From Saprospiraceae bacterium (GTDB lineage Bacteria; Bacteroidota; Bacteroidia; Chitinophagales; Saprospiraceae), in assembly GCA_028279185.1 (NCBI GenBank), contig JANQSS010000226.1, forward strand, positions 1 through 64,000: a DNA stretch of 64,000 bases. The letters are read 5' to 3'. The notes under the pieces were generated by a model. It ran no database searches. It was not told the DNA's origin and saw only the letters and a program-made list of their open reading frames with translations. This document shows, one piece after another, positions 48,186 to 57,800 of this stretch (positions within the stretch are counted from its first letter, which is position 1; each line of letters opens with the position of its first letter). Position numbers and translations under genes: made by a program.

Positions 48186-48545
48186 ATGAGTTTTAGGGAT
48201 TTGAAATGTTATCAATTATCCTTTTCATTGGCCATGGAAATTTTTGAAATATCGAAAGAATTTCCAGCTATTGAAAAATACGCCTTGATCGATCAAATAA
48301 GAAGATCGTCGAGATCTGTGTGCGCAAACTTTGGAGAAGCGTATCGCAAACGTCAATATCCAAAACATTTCGTTAGTAAATTAAGTGATGCGGACAGCGA
48401 AAACTCCGAAACTCAAGTATGGCTAGATTTCGCTTTGGAATGTAGATATATAAGCAAAGAAAAATGGAATGATTTGAATAGAAAATCGGAAGAGGTAGGA
48501 AAGCTACTCAACTATATGATGCGGCAACCTGAAAGATTTAGATGA
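48186..48545 (+). CDS. Four-helix-bundle protein of the S23/Avd-like family
   Basis: At 119 residues it is the usual length. It has the family pattern: FRDLKCYQLSFSLAMEIFEI at the N-terminus, FPAIEKYALIDQIRRSSRSV, CANFGEAYRKRQYPKHFVSK, SDADSENSETQVWLDFALEC, and a C-terminal helix KSEEVGKLLNYMMRQPERFR. Family members were first seen inside intervening sequences of 23S rRNA genes and are related to the Avd accessory protein of diversity-generating retroelements; their molecular role is mostly unknown. There is no rRNA gene or reverse transcriptase here. It is flanked on both sides by CAGT/ACTG arrays and separates two giant adhesin genes. Confidence 0.9.
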   Translation: MSFRDLKCYQLSFSLAMEIFEISKEFPAIEKYALIDQIRRSSRSVCANFGEAYRKRQYPKHFVSKLSDADSENSETQVWLDFALECRYISKEKWNDLNRKSEEVGKLLNYMMRQPERFR

Positions 48546-48555
48546 TTTTTTTTTT

Positions 48556-48773
48556 CAGTCTTCAGTTTGCAGGTATTTACAGACGCTTACCTCAAGATGC
48601 CGACTGTCAACTGCCGAATATCTTCGGTCCCCAGTTTTAAGTCTACTGCGAACTGCCTACTGCTTAATGTCTTCAGTCTTCAGTTCGCAGTCTTCAGTTT
48701 CCGGATTACAGTAAACTGCCTACTACCTACTACCTACTACCTACTGCCCACTGTCTACTGCAACACTGCCAAC
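48556..48773. repeat. CAGT/ACTG fold-back arrays, right of the S23 gene
   Basis: Three CAGT-rich to ACTG-rich segments follow each other (about 48556-48620, 48630-48665, 48671-48773). Words include CAGTCTTCAGT (several times), GAACTGCCTACTGC and a period-7 tract of CCTACTA units (about 48720-48745). The end ACTGCAACACTGCC matches the end of the left array. Confidence 0.7.
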
Positions 48774-48886
48774 AGCAACCAAAATCCAGGCAGCGCCTAC
48801 AACCTTCCAACGCATCTAAATCAACAAAGACACCCACCTTTAAGTATCATTGTAATTCTATAACTTCAACCGAAATTTCGAAGCCG

Positions 48887-51800
48887 ATGCGAAAAAGTCT
48901 ACTTCTTATCTTTCTCGGAATAGTGTTAGGAGCTACCTCCTTTGCACAATCCACGCCACCATGTAATGATCCTCCTCCTGAGCAATGTCCCTGTCAAACC
49001 ACAGTCATATGCGGCTTGGACCCGTTGGATGACTATTGTTTGAACATGACTTCGTTCAATACGCCATTCAATGGCTTTCCAGGATGTGGTGGAAATGTAC
49101 TAAATAATCCAAATTGGTTTTCATTTGTTGCCGGTACGAACTCATTGAGTCTATCGATTACTCCTTCAAATTGCCAGGGTTCCGGTGCCATGGGCGGAAC
49201 CGGATTTCAGGCCGCCATATATGAAGCTTCAACGGTTGTTACCGATGATGATTGTGCAAGTTGTAATCCTTCAACTTTTTTTACGGCTGCGGACGCTTTG
49301 GCTACACAATGCAATTGTACTGAGGCTCAGGTCGATTGGTTCAATTTACCTACTACTCCAGGTTTCACTTATTATGTGGTGATTGATGGTTGCGGAGGCG
49401 ATATTTGTGATATAGATATCGACATCATCATGGGTGGTGATCCTCCTAGTGTTGATGATCCCGGTGTTCCAATCTTACCGCCTGCGGGGTTTGTTATCGA
49501 TACTGTATGTCCCGGTGCTATAGATTACAATATGACGCTCGACCCTGTTTTTGGTGCGGGATTTTATCGGTGGACGATTGATGACGGAAGTATGGTGTCG
49601 TCTGTCGAAACGTTCGATCCTGAACTTTTGTATACTTTTCCCGGAGGGCCGACTTCGTACGGACAAGAGTTTGATTTTTGTGTTCGGGCTTTAAATGAAT
49701 GTGGTGCATCAGCAGACAGTATGTGTTGGACACTTGTTATTGCGCCCTTAGATACGGTTTATGATCCTGATATTAACCTTTGCGAAGGAGATGTAACCAA
49801 TTGGCGTGGTGTGACTATAGGGCCTTACAATATGCTGACTTCTGACGCAACTGATTACATAACCGCTTTTCAGATGGATGCGGCCCTCTTTGATTGCGAA
49901 TTTGTAGCGGCGGTAAATGTAAATATCACAAATGAGAATGATGAAGATCCGGTCATTATAGACACGGTTCTATGTCAAGGCGAATCCATAAACATTTTTG
50001 GAACCCCGTACAGTGGCGATTATACGGATGAACCTATTCAGGGTCTCACGATGCCAATGATGTGTGATTCGTTCATTGAGCTAACGATGGTAACATTAAA
50101 CGCGGATGCAACGTACAACGCCAACCCACCTGTTGATTGTTCCTTTCCAGGTATGTTCATGTTCACACCTTCTTCGATTACACTTGAACCTAGTCCTAAT
50201 GACCCAAATACCTCTGTGCGTTTTGATTGGTTTAGAACATCAGATGATGCCTTAATTTATTCGGCGGCTGATGATGCCTTTTTTCTGAACATTGCAGATT
50301 TCCTGGATGAAGAAGAAACGTTTGAGCTCTTTATCACGATGTTCTATATGCGCGGTGCTCAAATTGATAGCTGTGCGTTTGGACCATTTGAGCTCATGGT
50401 AGATCTAAAAGATTATATTCCCTCAACACCTGTGATTGAAGGACCGGATACTGTTTGTGTCGGGGCCCAAGCTGTTTTCACGGCTATCGAACTCAGACCA
50501 GAATTTGTTGACCCGGATGCATACTTCTGGACATATACAGATTTTCCTACGGCGAGCCTCGTAGATCAAACAGGAAACATGGCCACCATACAATTTAATG
50601 ATGTCGGCGCGGGCGAAGTCTGTGTGCGAGTACAGAATACATGTTTTGAAGCCGATTCATGTTTCTTCGTAAATGTAATAGCCGGACCACAGGCCGGAAT
50701 GGACGATAATGCTTGTTCCGATAGTTACACGTTTGCTGCGCAACAAATAGGGGCGTCTATGTGGTCTACGGTCACCACTCCTTCCGGAACCGCGATTGCC
50801 ACGTTCAGTGATGACACCGATCCCAATGCTGCAGTGACCGTTAATGAATTTGGCACCTATCAATTCAGCTGGGGCATGGGTGCGGATTGTTCGGATGACA
50901 TCTTCATTACCTTCCTGGATAGCATTCGTATGGTCGGATCAGAAACCTATAATTGCGACAATACAAATACAGAGTACACCATCGAATTTACGGTGATGGG
51001 CGGTTTGCCTCCCTATTCTGTAGCCACGGGAAATGGCAGTATGACAGGTGATATGTTTACATCCGACCCAATACTTAGCAATAATGGTTTTTCGGTGATC
51101 ATCGAAGATGCAGCCGGTTGTCAGAGCGAATTCATCTTTAATCCGCATGAGTGCTCGTGTGAGACGGAGGGAGGAACTATGGCCATGACATTGTTAGAAT
51201 CGTGTGGGGAATTTTGTCATCAGGCAACATCTAATCTGGATACCATGATGGATGGAAATGATGTGGCCGAATATATCCTTCACGACCAACCAGGAGCTTC
51301 CATAACCACTGTTCTGGCGCGAAATACGACGGGCGAGTTTTGTTTTATAAATGGAACAACACAATTTGATGTTACCTATTATATCTCGCTCGTGATTGGA
51401 GATGATGCGGGTGGAGGTATGGTAGACTTGACCGAAGGCTGTACAAGAGTAGCTCCCGGACAACCTGTTATTTGGCGCGAAATACCTGTAGCAGCGGCTG
51501 TTAGTGACATCAGGACCTGTAACGATAGTATTGGACTGCTCGCCACACCTTCAGTTGGTGTTGGAACATGGTCTCAAAATGCTGGCCCGGGGACATTAAC
51601 GTTTACAGGCGTAAATAACTCTTCGTCATTTGTGCGGGCCGACATGTGCGGTGTCTATATGATCGAGTGGAAAGAAGACAATAACGGTTGTGCAGATTCG
51701 ATTGAAATAGAAGTTGAGTTCTTATGCAATCCGGAGGTGCTGAGTATTCAAACGCCATGTAACGGCACGCAGACAGCTATCGACCTGACGATAGAACTAC

Positions 51801-54667
51801 AAAGCGGAACCGAGCCGTATACAGAGGATTTTGGTCGCGGATCGATTACAGGTTCAACATTCACAATTTTAGACTTACCATTGAATACGCCAGATACTTT
51901 CTATTTCACAGATGCGAATACGTGTCAATTAGTCGTCCCTGTAGATATAGGTGATTGTTCGTGCATAACGGAATCGGGTGACATGTCATCTGCACTCATA
52001 AGTGATTGTCAGGACGGCGTTATAACCTTGTCCCATGATCCAACCAACGTAGTTGAAGATGCAAATGATACGACGATGTTTTATGTCCACACACGCATCG
52101 ATGACACATTAGGAACGGTGATAGCAATTAACAACATTCCCGAATTTCGATTTTCTGATGGCCCTTTTGTTTGTGATTCTATATTTTATGTTTCTGCGGT
52201 TTCAGGAAATTGGACTGGAACTACAATTGATTTAAATGACCCATGCCTTAATGTTTCCATCGGGCAACCGTTATTATTTGATTGCGAAGTGATAGTGAAT
52301 GCCGGTCCGGATTTTGATACATGCGACTTAAACATTGACTTAATCGGAACGAGTTCAACGGGCAACGGTACATGGTCAGCGATTACAGCCGGCGCTTCTA
52401 TATCAGCTGCCGGGCCGCTCACCGGTTCTGCTGTATTACCCGGTCCAGGACAATTCGAATTTGAATTTTCGGCGTCAAATGGTTCTTGCGCAGCTGCCAA
52501 TCGCGTAACCGTGACCGTACCGGAATCACCAACTATTGTGCCAGGTAGTTTTTCTGTTTCGTGCAACAGTGACAACGATATGTACACCGTTTCGCTGCAA
52601 ATTACGGGAGGTGACCCATCGACGTATACCGTCATTGGACTTGGGACAATCGACTTATCCGGTAATTTCACATCAAACCCAATAGCCTCGGGTGATCCAT
52701 TTGATTTTCAATTCTTTGATCAGTTTGATTGTTTGCGCGCAGATACAGCCGGGTCGTATACTTGCCCATGTGTTTCTACCGTGGGTGATATGCAATCTCA
52801 GGCGCTCAACCTCTGCGAAGAAGAAACCGTTGATGCTTCTATATTTTATGATCCGACCAATGAAATGACGGATACAAAGGACGTATTGAATTATATTTTG
52901 TCGGACAACCAGGCTGATCCTATTTCTAATATTCTGGCAGCAAATACAACAGGTGTATTTGGTTTCAATGCCCCATATGTTTTTGGAACCACGTATTACA
53001 TTTCAGTCATTATAGGCGATCCGACATCACCAAATACGGTAGATATCAACGATCCTTGTCTATCTGTCAGTGGCACACTTGCTGTGACTTGGTTTGATCG
53101 AATAGACATGTTTGAAATTGATACATCCGCTGCTGAAATAACGTGTCAGGATCCTCAAGTCACGCTTTCTATACTCACAGGAGAAGATTTGACTGGGTAT
53201 GACATTTTATGGACATCTTCTGCCGGAGGTAATATTGAACCCGGGGATGAAACCTTGCCTATGGCCAGAGTGAATACGGCTGGCACATATACACTAACCA
53301 TAAGCCACCCACTAGCAGGGTGCGCCGAAATGCGAAGTGTTGTAATTGGTCAATCTGATGATTTGCCAGTAGTTGAAATAGCGATACCGGATCTGCTCAC
53401 CTGTGCTGTGGATGAAGTGACTGTGTCGGGACAGGGCTCGTCTACCGGCCCGGACATAGAATACGAATGGAATGGACCGGGAATTATCGGAAGCAATACA
53501 GGTATAGACATTGTAGCGAATGCGATAGGTGTCTATACGTTACGAATAATAAATACGTCCACCGGCTGCGAGATTACGGGCAACGAAACGGTGGGCGAGG
53601 ACCGTGTGGATCCAGTAGCAATGGCGACGGCCACTCAGCGCATTGATTGTGACTCGGATCGGGTGACGGTTTCGGGAGTTGGCTCAGCAGAGGGATCAAA
53701 CATAGTATATTCATGGGTAGTTGTATCCGACACTGGAAATATTGTCAGTGGTGCGGACCAACGCGATATGGTGGCAAACGTTGCCGGGACATATGAGCTC
53801 ACTGTATTCAATACGGACAACGGATGCTCATCAACCGTGGAGGTTGACGTTGAAGAAGAAGGTAATCTGATTCGAGGATTCAGTATAGAACCTGGTCACC
53901 CCGGATGCGCTGGAGTGGCTGATGGCACCTTAACCGTCTTTGATCCGCAAGGCGGAATCGGACCATATATGTATTCATTTGATAACGGTTTAACCTTCAG
54001 TAGCAATCCAACGCAAGGTGAATTCGAACCGGGAACATATTCAGTAATTGTACGCGATGCAAGTGGTTGTGAGGTCATGGATAGCGCTACGTTGAATGCG
54101 CCCTTTGACTTCTTTGTGGACTTAGGAGAGGATCAAATTGTCGAATTAGGTGAGTCGGTGTCATTGATGGCTTTGACCAATTTACCCGACTCTTTGCGCC
54201 AGTCAATCGTCTGGCGGCCACTGTTCGATACATTGAATGTAGACGCATTGATTCAAGAATTTACACCAGCGGCGGGTCAGTACAGTATTGTCGTCGAAGT
54301 TTCGAATGTTAACGGATGTATTCAAGAAGATAGAATAGGCGTCTTTGTGCGATTTGAAGAACGTGTTTACGTTCCGTCAGCTATGCACCCGGGCGGACTT
54401 GCTAACGACAATAATTATCTCAACGTTTATGCAAATCCGGCTTCAGTGGCTTCCATTAGCCGCTTCGAAATATTCGATAGGTGGGGAAATCGCGTATTCC
54501 AGCGATCAAGTGTTCCGGTAAGCTTACTTTTACAGCGCGACTATGCATGGGATGGAACACATGATGGGCAGGATGCGGCGCCAGGTGTATATACGTATTT
54601 TGTGGAGTTGGAATACGTGACGGGTGTTAAAGAAGTGATTAGTGGCGGTGTGACGTTGATGCGATAA
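48887..54667 (+). CDS. Giant adhesin-like protein with type B T9SS tail (paralogue A of a tandem pair)
   Basis: The protein is 1926 residues with a signal peptide (LLIFLGIVLGATSFAQS). The N-terminal domain has NPNWFSFVAGTNSLSLSITP and FTYYVVIDGCGGDICDIDI (jelly-roll type), then Ig/PKD-like modules. A recurring module contains LxxCGExCxQATSNLDTMMD, AEYILHDQPGA, TYYISLVIGDD and a following APGQPVIW; three or more copies are seen. Three further DLLTCAVDEVTVSGQGSSTG-type modules follow, then a SprB-like segment (HPGCAGVADGTLTVFDPQGG, YSVIVRDASGCE) and a CHU_C domain (RVYVPSAMHPGG, RFEIFDRWGNRVFQR, APGVYTYFVELEYVTG). It is collinear with the next gene over nearly its whole length. Confidence 0.88.
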   Translation: MRKSLLLIFLGIVLGATSFAQSTPPCNDPPPEQCPCQTTVICGLDPLDDYCLNMTSFNTPFNGFPGCGGNVLNNPNWFSFVAGTNSLSLSITPSNCQGSGAMGGTGFQAAIYEASTVVTDDDCASCNPSTFFTAADALATQCNCTEAQVDWFNLPTTPGFTYYVVIDGCGGDICDIDIDIIMGGDPPSVDDPGVPILPPAGFVIDTVCPGAIDYNMTLDPVFGAGFYRWTIDDGSMVSSVETFDPELLYTFPGGPTSYGQEFDFCVRALNECGASADSMCWTLVIAPLDTVYDPDINLCEGDVTNWRGVTIGPYNMLTSDATDYITAFQMDAALFDCEFVAAVNVNITNENDEDPVIIDTVLCQGESINIFGTPYSGDYTDEPIQGLTMPMMCDSFIELTMVTLNADATYNANPPVDCSFPGMFMFTPSSITLEPSPNDPNTSVRFDWFRTSDDALIYSAADDAFFLNIADFLDEEETFELFITMFYMRGAQIDSCAFGPFELMVDLKDYIPSTPVIEGPDTVCVGAQAVFTAIELRPEFVDPDAYFWTYTDFPTASLVDQTGNMATIQFNDVGAGEVCVRVQNTCFEADSCFFVNVIAGPQAGMDDNACSDSYTFAAQQIGASMWSTVTTPSGTAIATFSDDTDPNAAVTVNEFGTYQFSWGMGADCSDDIFITFLDSIRMVGSETYNCDNTNTEYTIEFTVMGGLPPYSVATGNGSMTGDMFTSDPILSNNGFSVIIEDAAGCQSEFIFNPHECSCETEGGTMAMTLLESCGEFCHQATSNLDTMMDGNDVAEYILHDQPGASITTVLARNTTGEFCFINGTTQFDVTYYISLVIGDDAGGGMVDLTEGCTRVAPGQPVIWREIPVAAAVSDIRTCNDSIGLLATPSVGVGTWSQNAGPGTLTFTGVNNSSSFVRADMCGVYMIEWKEDNNGCADSIEIEVEFLCNPEVLSIQTPCNGTQTAIDLTIELQSGTEPYTEDFGRGSITGSTFTILDLPLNTPDTFYFTDANTCQLVVPVDIGDCSCITESGDMSSALISDCQDGVITLSHDPTNVVEDANDTTMFYVHTRIDDTLGTVIAINNIPEFRFSDGPFVCDSIFYVSAVSGNWTGTTIDLNDPCLNVSIGQPLLFDCEVIVNAGPDFDTCDLNIDLIGTSSTGNGTWSAITAGASISAAGPLTGSAVLPGPGQFEFEFSASNGSCAAANRVTVTVPESPTIVPGSFSVSCNSDNDMYTVSLQITGGDPSTYTVIGLGTIDLSGNFTSNPIASGDPFDFQFFDQFDCLRADTAGSYTCPCVSTVGDMQSQALNLCEEETVDASIFYDPTNEMTDTKDVLNYILSDNQADPISNILAANTTGVFGFNAPYVFGTTYYISVIIGDPTSPNTVDINDPCLSVSGTLAVTWFDRIDMFEIDTSAAEITCQDPQVTLSILTGEDLTGYDILWTSSAGGNIEPGDETLPMARVNTAGTYTLTISHPLAGCAEMRSVVIGQSDDLPVVEIAIPDLLTCAVDEVTVSGQGSSTGPDIEYEWNGPGIIGSNTGIDIVANAIGVYTLRIINTSTGCEITGNETVGEDRVDPVAMATATQRIDCDSDRVTVSGVGSAEGSNIVYSWVVVSDTGNIVSGADQRDMVANVAGTYELTVFNTDNGCSSTVEVDVEEEGNLIRGFSIEPGHPGCAGVADGTLTVFDPQGGIGPYMYSFDNGLTFSSNPTQGEFEPGTYSVIVRDASGCEVMDSATLNAPFDFFVDLGEDQIVELGESVSLMALTNLPDSLRQSIVWRPLFDTLNVDALIQEFTPAAGQYSIVVEVSNVNGCIQEDRIGVFVRFEERVYVPSAMHPGGLANDNNYLNVYANPASVASISRFEIFDRWGNRVFQRSSVPVSLLLQRDYAWDGTHDGQDAAPGVYTYFVELEYVTGVKEVISGGVTLMR

Positions 54668-54742
54668 AGCCAGGCGACTAAACGAATTGTGACAAAACTG
54701 CTACTTGACGTTTTGCCGCAATGATAATTTTGTACAATTGAA

Positions 54743-54778
54743 AATATTCCATACCCGAAATTGGTATGGAATATTTTT
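54743..54778 (+). terminator. Rho-independent terminator after paralogue A
   Basis: A perfect 13-bp stem AATATTCCATACC/GGTATGGAATATT with a 7-base loop is followed by TTTTT. It lies 75 bases after the stop at 54667. The possible TTG start of the next gene at 54761 falls inside it, which argues for the later ATG. Confidence 0.9.
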
Positions 54779-54817
54779 ATTTGGTATTATAACAGGGTTG
54801 TAGTTTTGCTTTTATTT

Positions 54818-57800
54818 ATGGGCTGGAGTAATATAAATTTATATTCTAAAATACCCTGGCGGGATAAATTGGTTTATCCAATTTATTTAATCCCTTTCTT
54901 TTTTTTGTTAAACAGTTTTCAGGTCGTATATGGTCAACCCTGTGATGGTAATCCTCCACCAGCTCAGACAGTAAATGAGGTTCAATTACTCTGTGAAGGA
55001 CTTGATGCATTAAATGAATATTGTTTTTGGTTGCAACCCAATAACTGTGATACTTCCGCTTTTCCGGGAGGGTGTAATCCGATTGATTATGTGCTGGACA
55101 ATCCAAATTGGTTTGGATTTGTTGCAGGAACGAGCAATGTTTCATTAGAAATTAATATTGATAGTTGCCAAAATACGGTTGGCGCAATCGGTGCACAATT
55201 TGCTTTATACGAAGCCGTGGGAGATATCGGCACGACTCCTGAGTGTGATCCGTATTTATTACCATTGGATGTTGTTAGCCACGGCACCTTACCTGAATGT
55301 AATTGTGTCACAGGTCAGCGTATTTATAATGGGATTCCCACAACAATCGGCTCAACATATTACCTGGTTTTTGATGGTTGTGCAGGTGATTCCTGTCAGA
55401 TTAGAATTTCGGTTATAGCTGGTGGAGAGCCGCCGCCAATTCCCGGAGCGACAGACATTATTTTTCCGTTAGCCGGCTTTGCGACTCCTGCTGCCGGTCA
55501 TTTGGATACTATTTGTGCTGGTGCCGAGGGAGTCATTATTGAAACGAATGTGATTCCAAATACATCATCTTACCTATGGACATTGCCCGGAGGAACTGAT
55601 TTCATAACGACGAATCCGCAAATCGTCTATAACTTTCCCATTACTCCCGGAGCAACATTTGATTTTTGTGTTCGGGGCCGAAATGATTGCGACACCTCGA
55701 ATTTTATGTATTGCGAAACTGTAATCCTGGCTGCACTCGATACGTTGTTCGATCCACCGATTTTTTTATGCGAAGGAGAAACGACTACATGGATGGGAAT
55801 GACTGTTGGACCTTATAATAATTTAACCGAAGATATCGTCGACATGATGGGAGTCAATATACCCGACCCAACAACATTTAATTGTAATGTAGCGAACGTT
55901 GTCGAAATATTCGTTACGAATGAAAATGATGAAGCTCCGACCATTATCGATACCGTTATTTGCGGCCAAAATTATATTAGTGTTTTTGGACAAGAAATTT
56001 CATCTTCTGTTCAAAACTCCATATTTGTTTCATTTGGAGGAAGCGCAGCCGGATGCGATACGACGGTTGATGCTTCCGTAGCTTATTTGGACGCCGATTT
56101 AACGTTTAATTCTGCTGATGCCTCATGTTCGGGAGGAATGATAACGGTATGTCCTGATACTGAAATGTACATGCCCGATAGCGCTACTCCGGGACTTCAA
56201 ATTTCATATCGTTGGATACGCACATCCGATGGCATGCAAGTCGGCGATACGACAGCGTGTTTAGAAATTGGTACAGCCGATTTTAATAATCCAACTGAAA
56301 CGTTTGAATTAAGTATTGTGCTATCATTAAATAACCGACCTGTGCCACCTTGTTCCTTTGGCCCTTTTTCAGTTACTTTAAATGCAGCGGATTTTGTTCT
56401 TCCGGCCGGAGATGTTTCGGGGCCTGATACATTGTGTGTGGGAACGGAAGCCACCTATATTTTTACGTCCACCGCCGGATCTGCAGAGGCGACATGGTCA
56501 ACTGCACCGTTGAGCGCGACGATCATTCAGGAAACCGGTCAACTTTACAGACTGTCATTTAATTCGGCCGGCAATGCTCAGGTTTGCGCGGCTCCGACTA
56601 ACGCATGTGGGGTTGAGCCTCCAGCCTGTGTCGATGTGTACGTCATTGCACCATTTGTTCAGGGCATCGAATCATACACCTGCAATGGAAGCCAGGATAG
56701 TTTTTTTGTGCGTATTCCGTTGATCGGTGGTCAGGAACCCTTTTCAATAATTTCCGGCGAAGGATCCATTTCCAATGATACCTTTGTTTCGAATTTGGTT
56801 CCAAGTGGCGAACTTGTGTTAGCCACTATAGCGGATGCGGCCGGATGCGAAGTTCCCATTTTTGCAAATGCATTTATTTGCGACTGCATTACGGATGCGG
56901 GAACAATGTCAACCGCAACTTTAGAAATATGCGGCGATTTATGTATACAGGCAGTTTCTAATCTGGATACGATGATGGATGCAAATGATATCGCCGAATT
57001 TATATTACACGATCAGCCCGGTTCTGCTGTAAACAATATTATCGCACGAAATAATTCAGGGTTATTTTGCTTTACGGATACGTCTTTAAATTATGATGAA
57101 ACATATTATGTATCACTTGTTGTCGGAGATGCTGGCTTTGGTATGGACACAGTAGATTTATCTGCTGATTGTAGCCGAATAGCGCCAGGGCAGCCTGTAA
57201 TTTGGCATGAGATACCTCGTGCTATGGCACGAGACACGATAACGTGCGCAGATATCGTTGGGTTAACAGCTGTTCCCTCCGTTGGACAAGGCACGTGGTC
57301 GATCTCATCGATAACTGACAAACTTTCCATCAATGATGCAACATTGCCGAATGCTACATTATACACCGACTCCTGTGGGACGTATAATTTACAGTGGAGC
57401 GAAAACAATTCGGGCTGTTTGGATTCGACTACAATTCAAATTTCATTCCACTGCACAGCTTCAGTGACATCCCAGCAGTTAGCATGCAACACCGCACAAA
57501 CCGGATTTGATCTTGAAATTATTTTATCTGGTGGAACCGCACCGTTCATGGAAGAAAATGGTCGCGGATCATTTTCGGATTCCTTATTTACCGAAATGGA
57601 TATTTCCTTAAACACAAGGGACACATTTATTTTTATTGATAATAATGGTTGTCGATTGCTTCATATTATTACGACAACAGATTGCAATTGTCTATCCATA
57701 ATCGGCGAAATGGGCATACCTGTCGTTCAGGGTTGTCAACAAGACACATTACGGGTTTTTTACGACGGTGAAAATGAAATACGGGAACCGGGTGACACTA

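Noticed and set aside
48186..48545. Diversity-generating retroelement based on the Avd-like gene
   Set aside because: No reverse transcriptase and no template/variable repeat pair is present nearby; the repeats are short low-complexity words.
48051..48773. CRISPR array
   Set aside because: The repeats are short words (4-11 bases) with irregular spacing and fold-back symmetry, and there are no cas genes.
54761..54817. Start of paralogue B at TTG 54761
   Set aside because: It lies within the stem of the upstream gene's terminator; the ATG at 54818 still leaves a signal segment.
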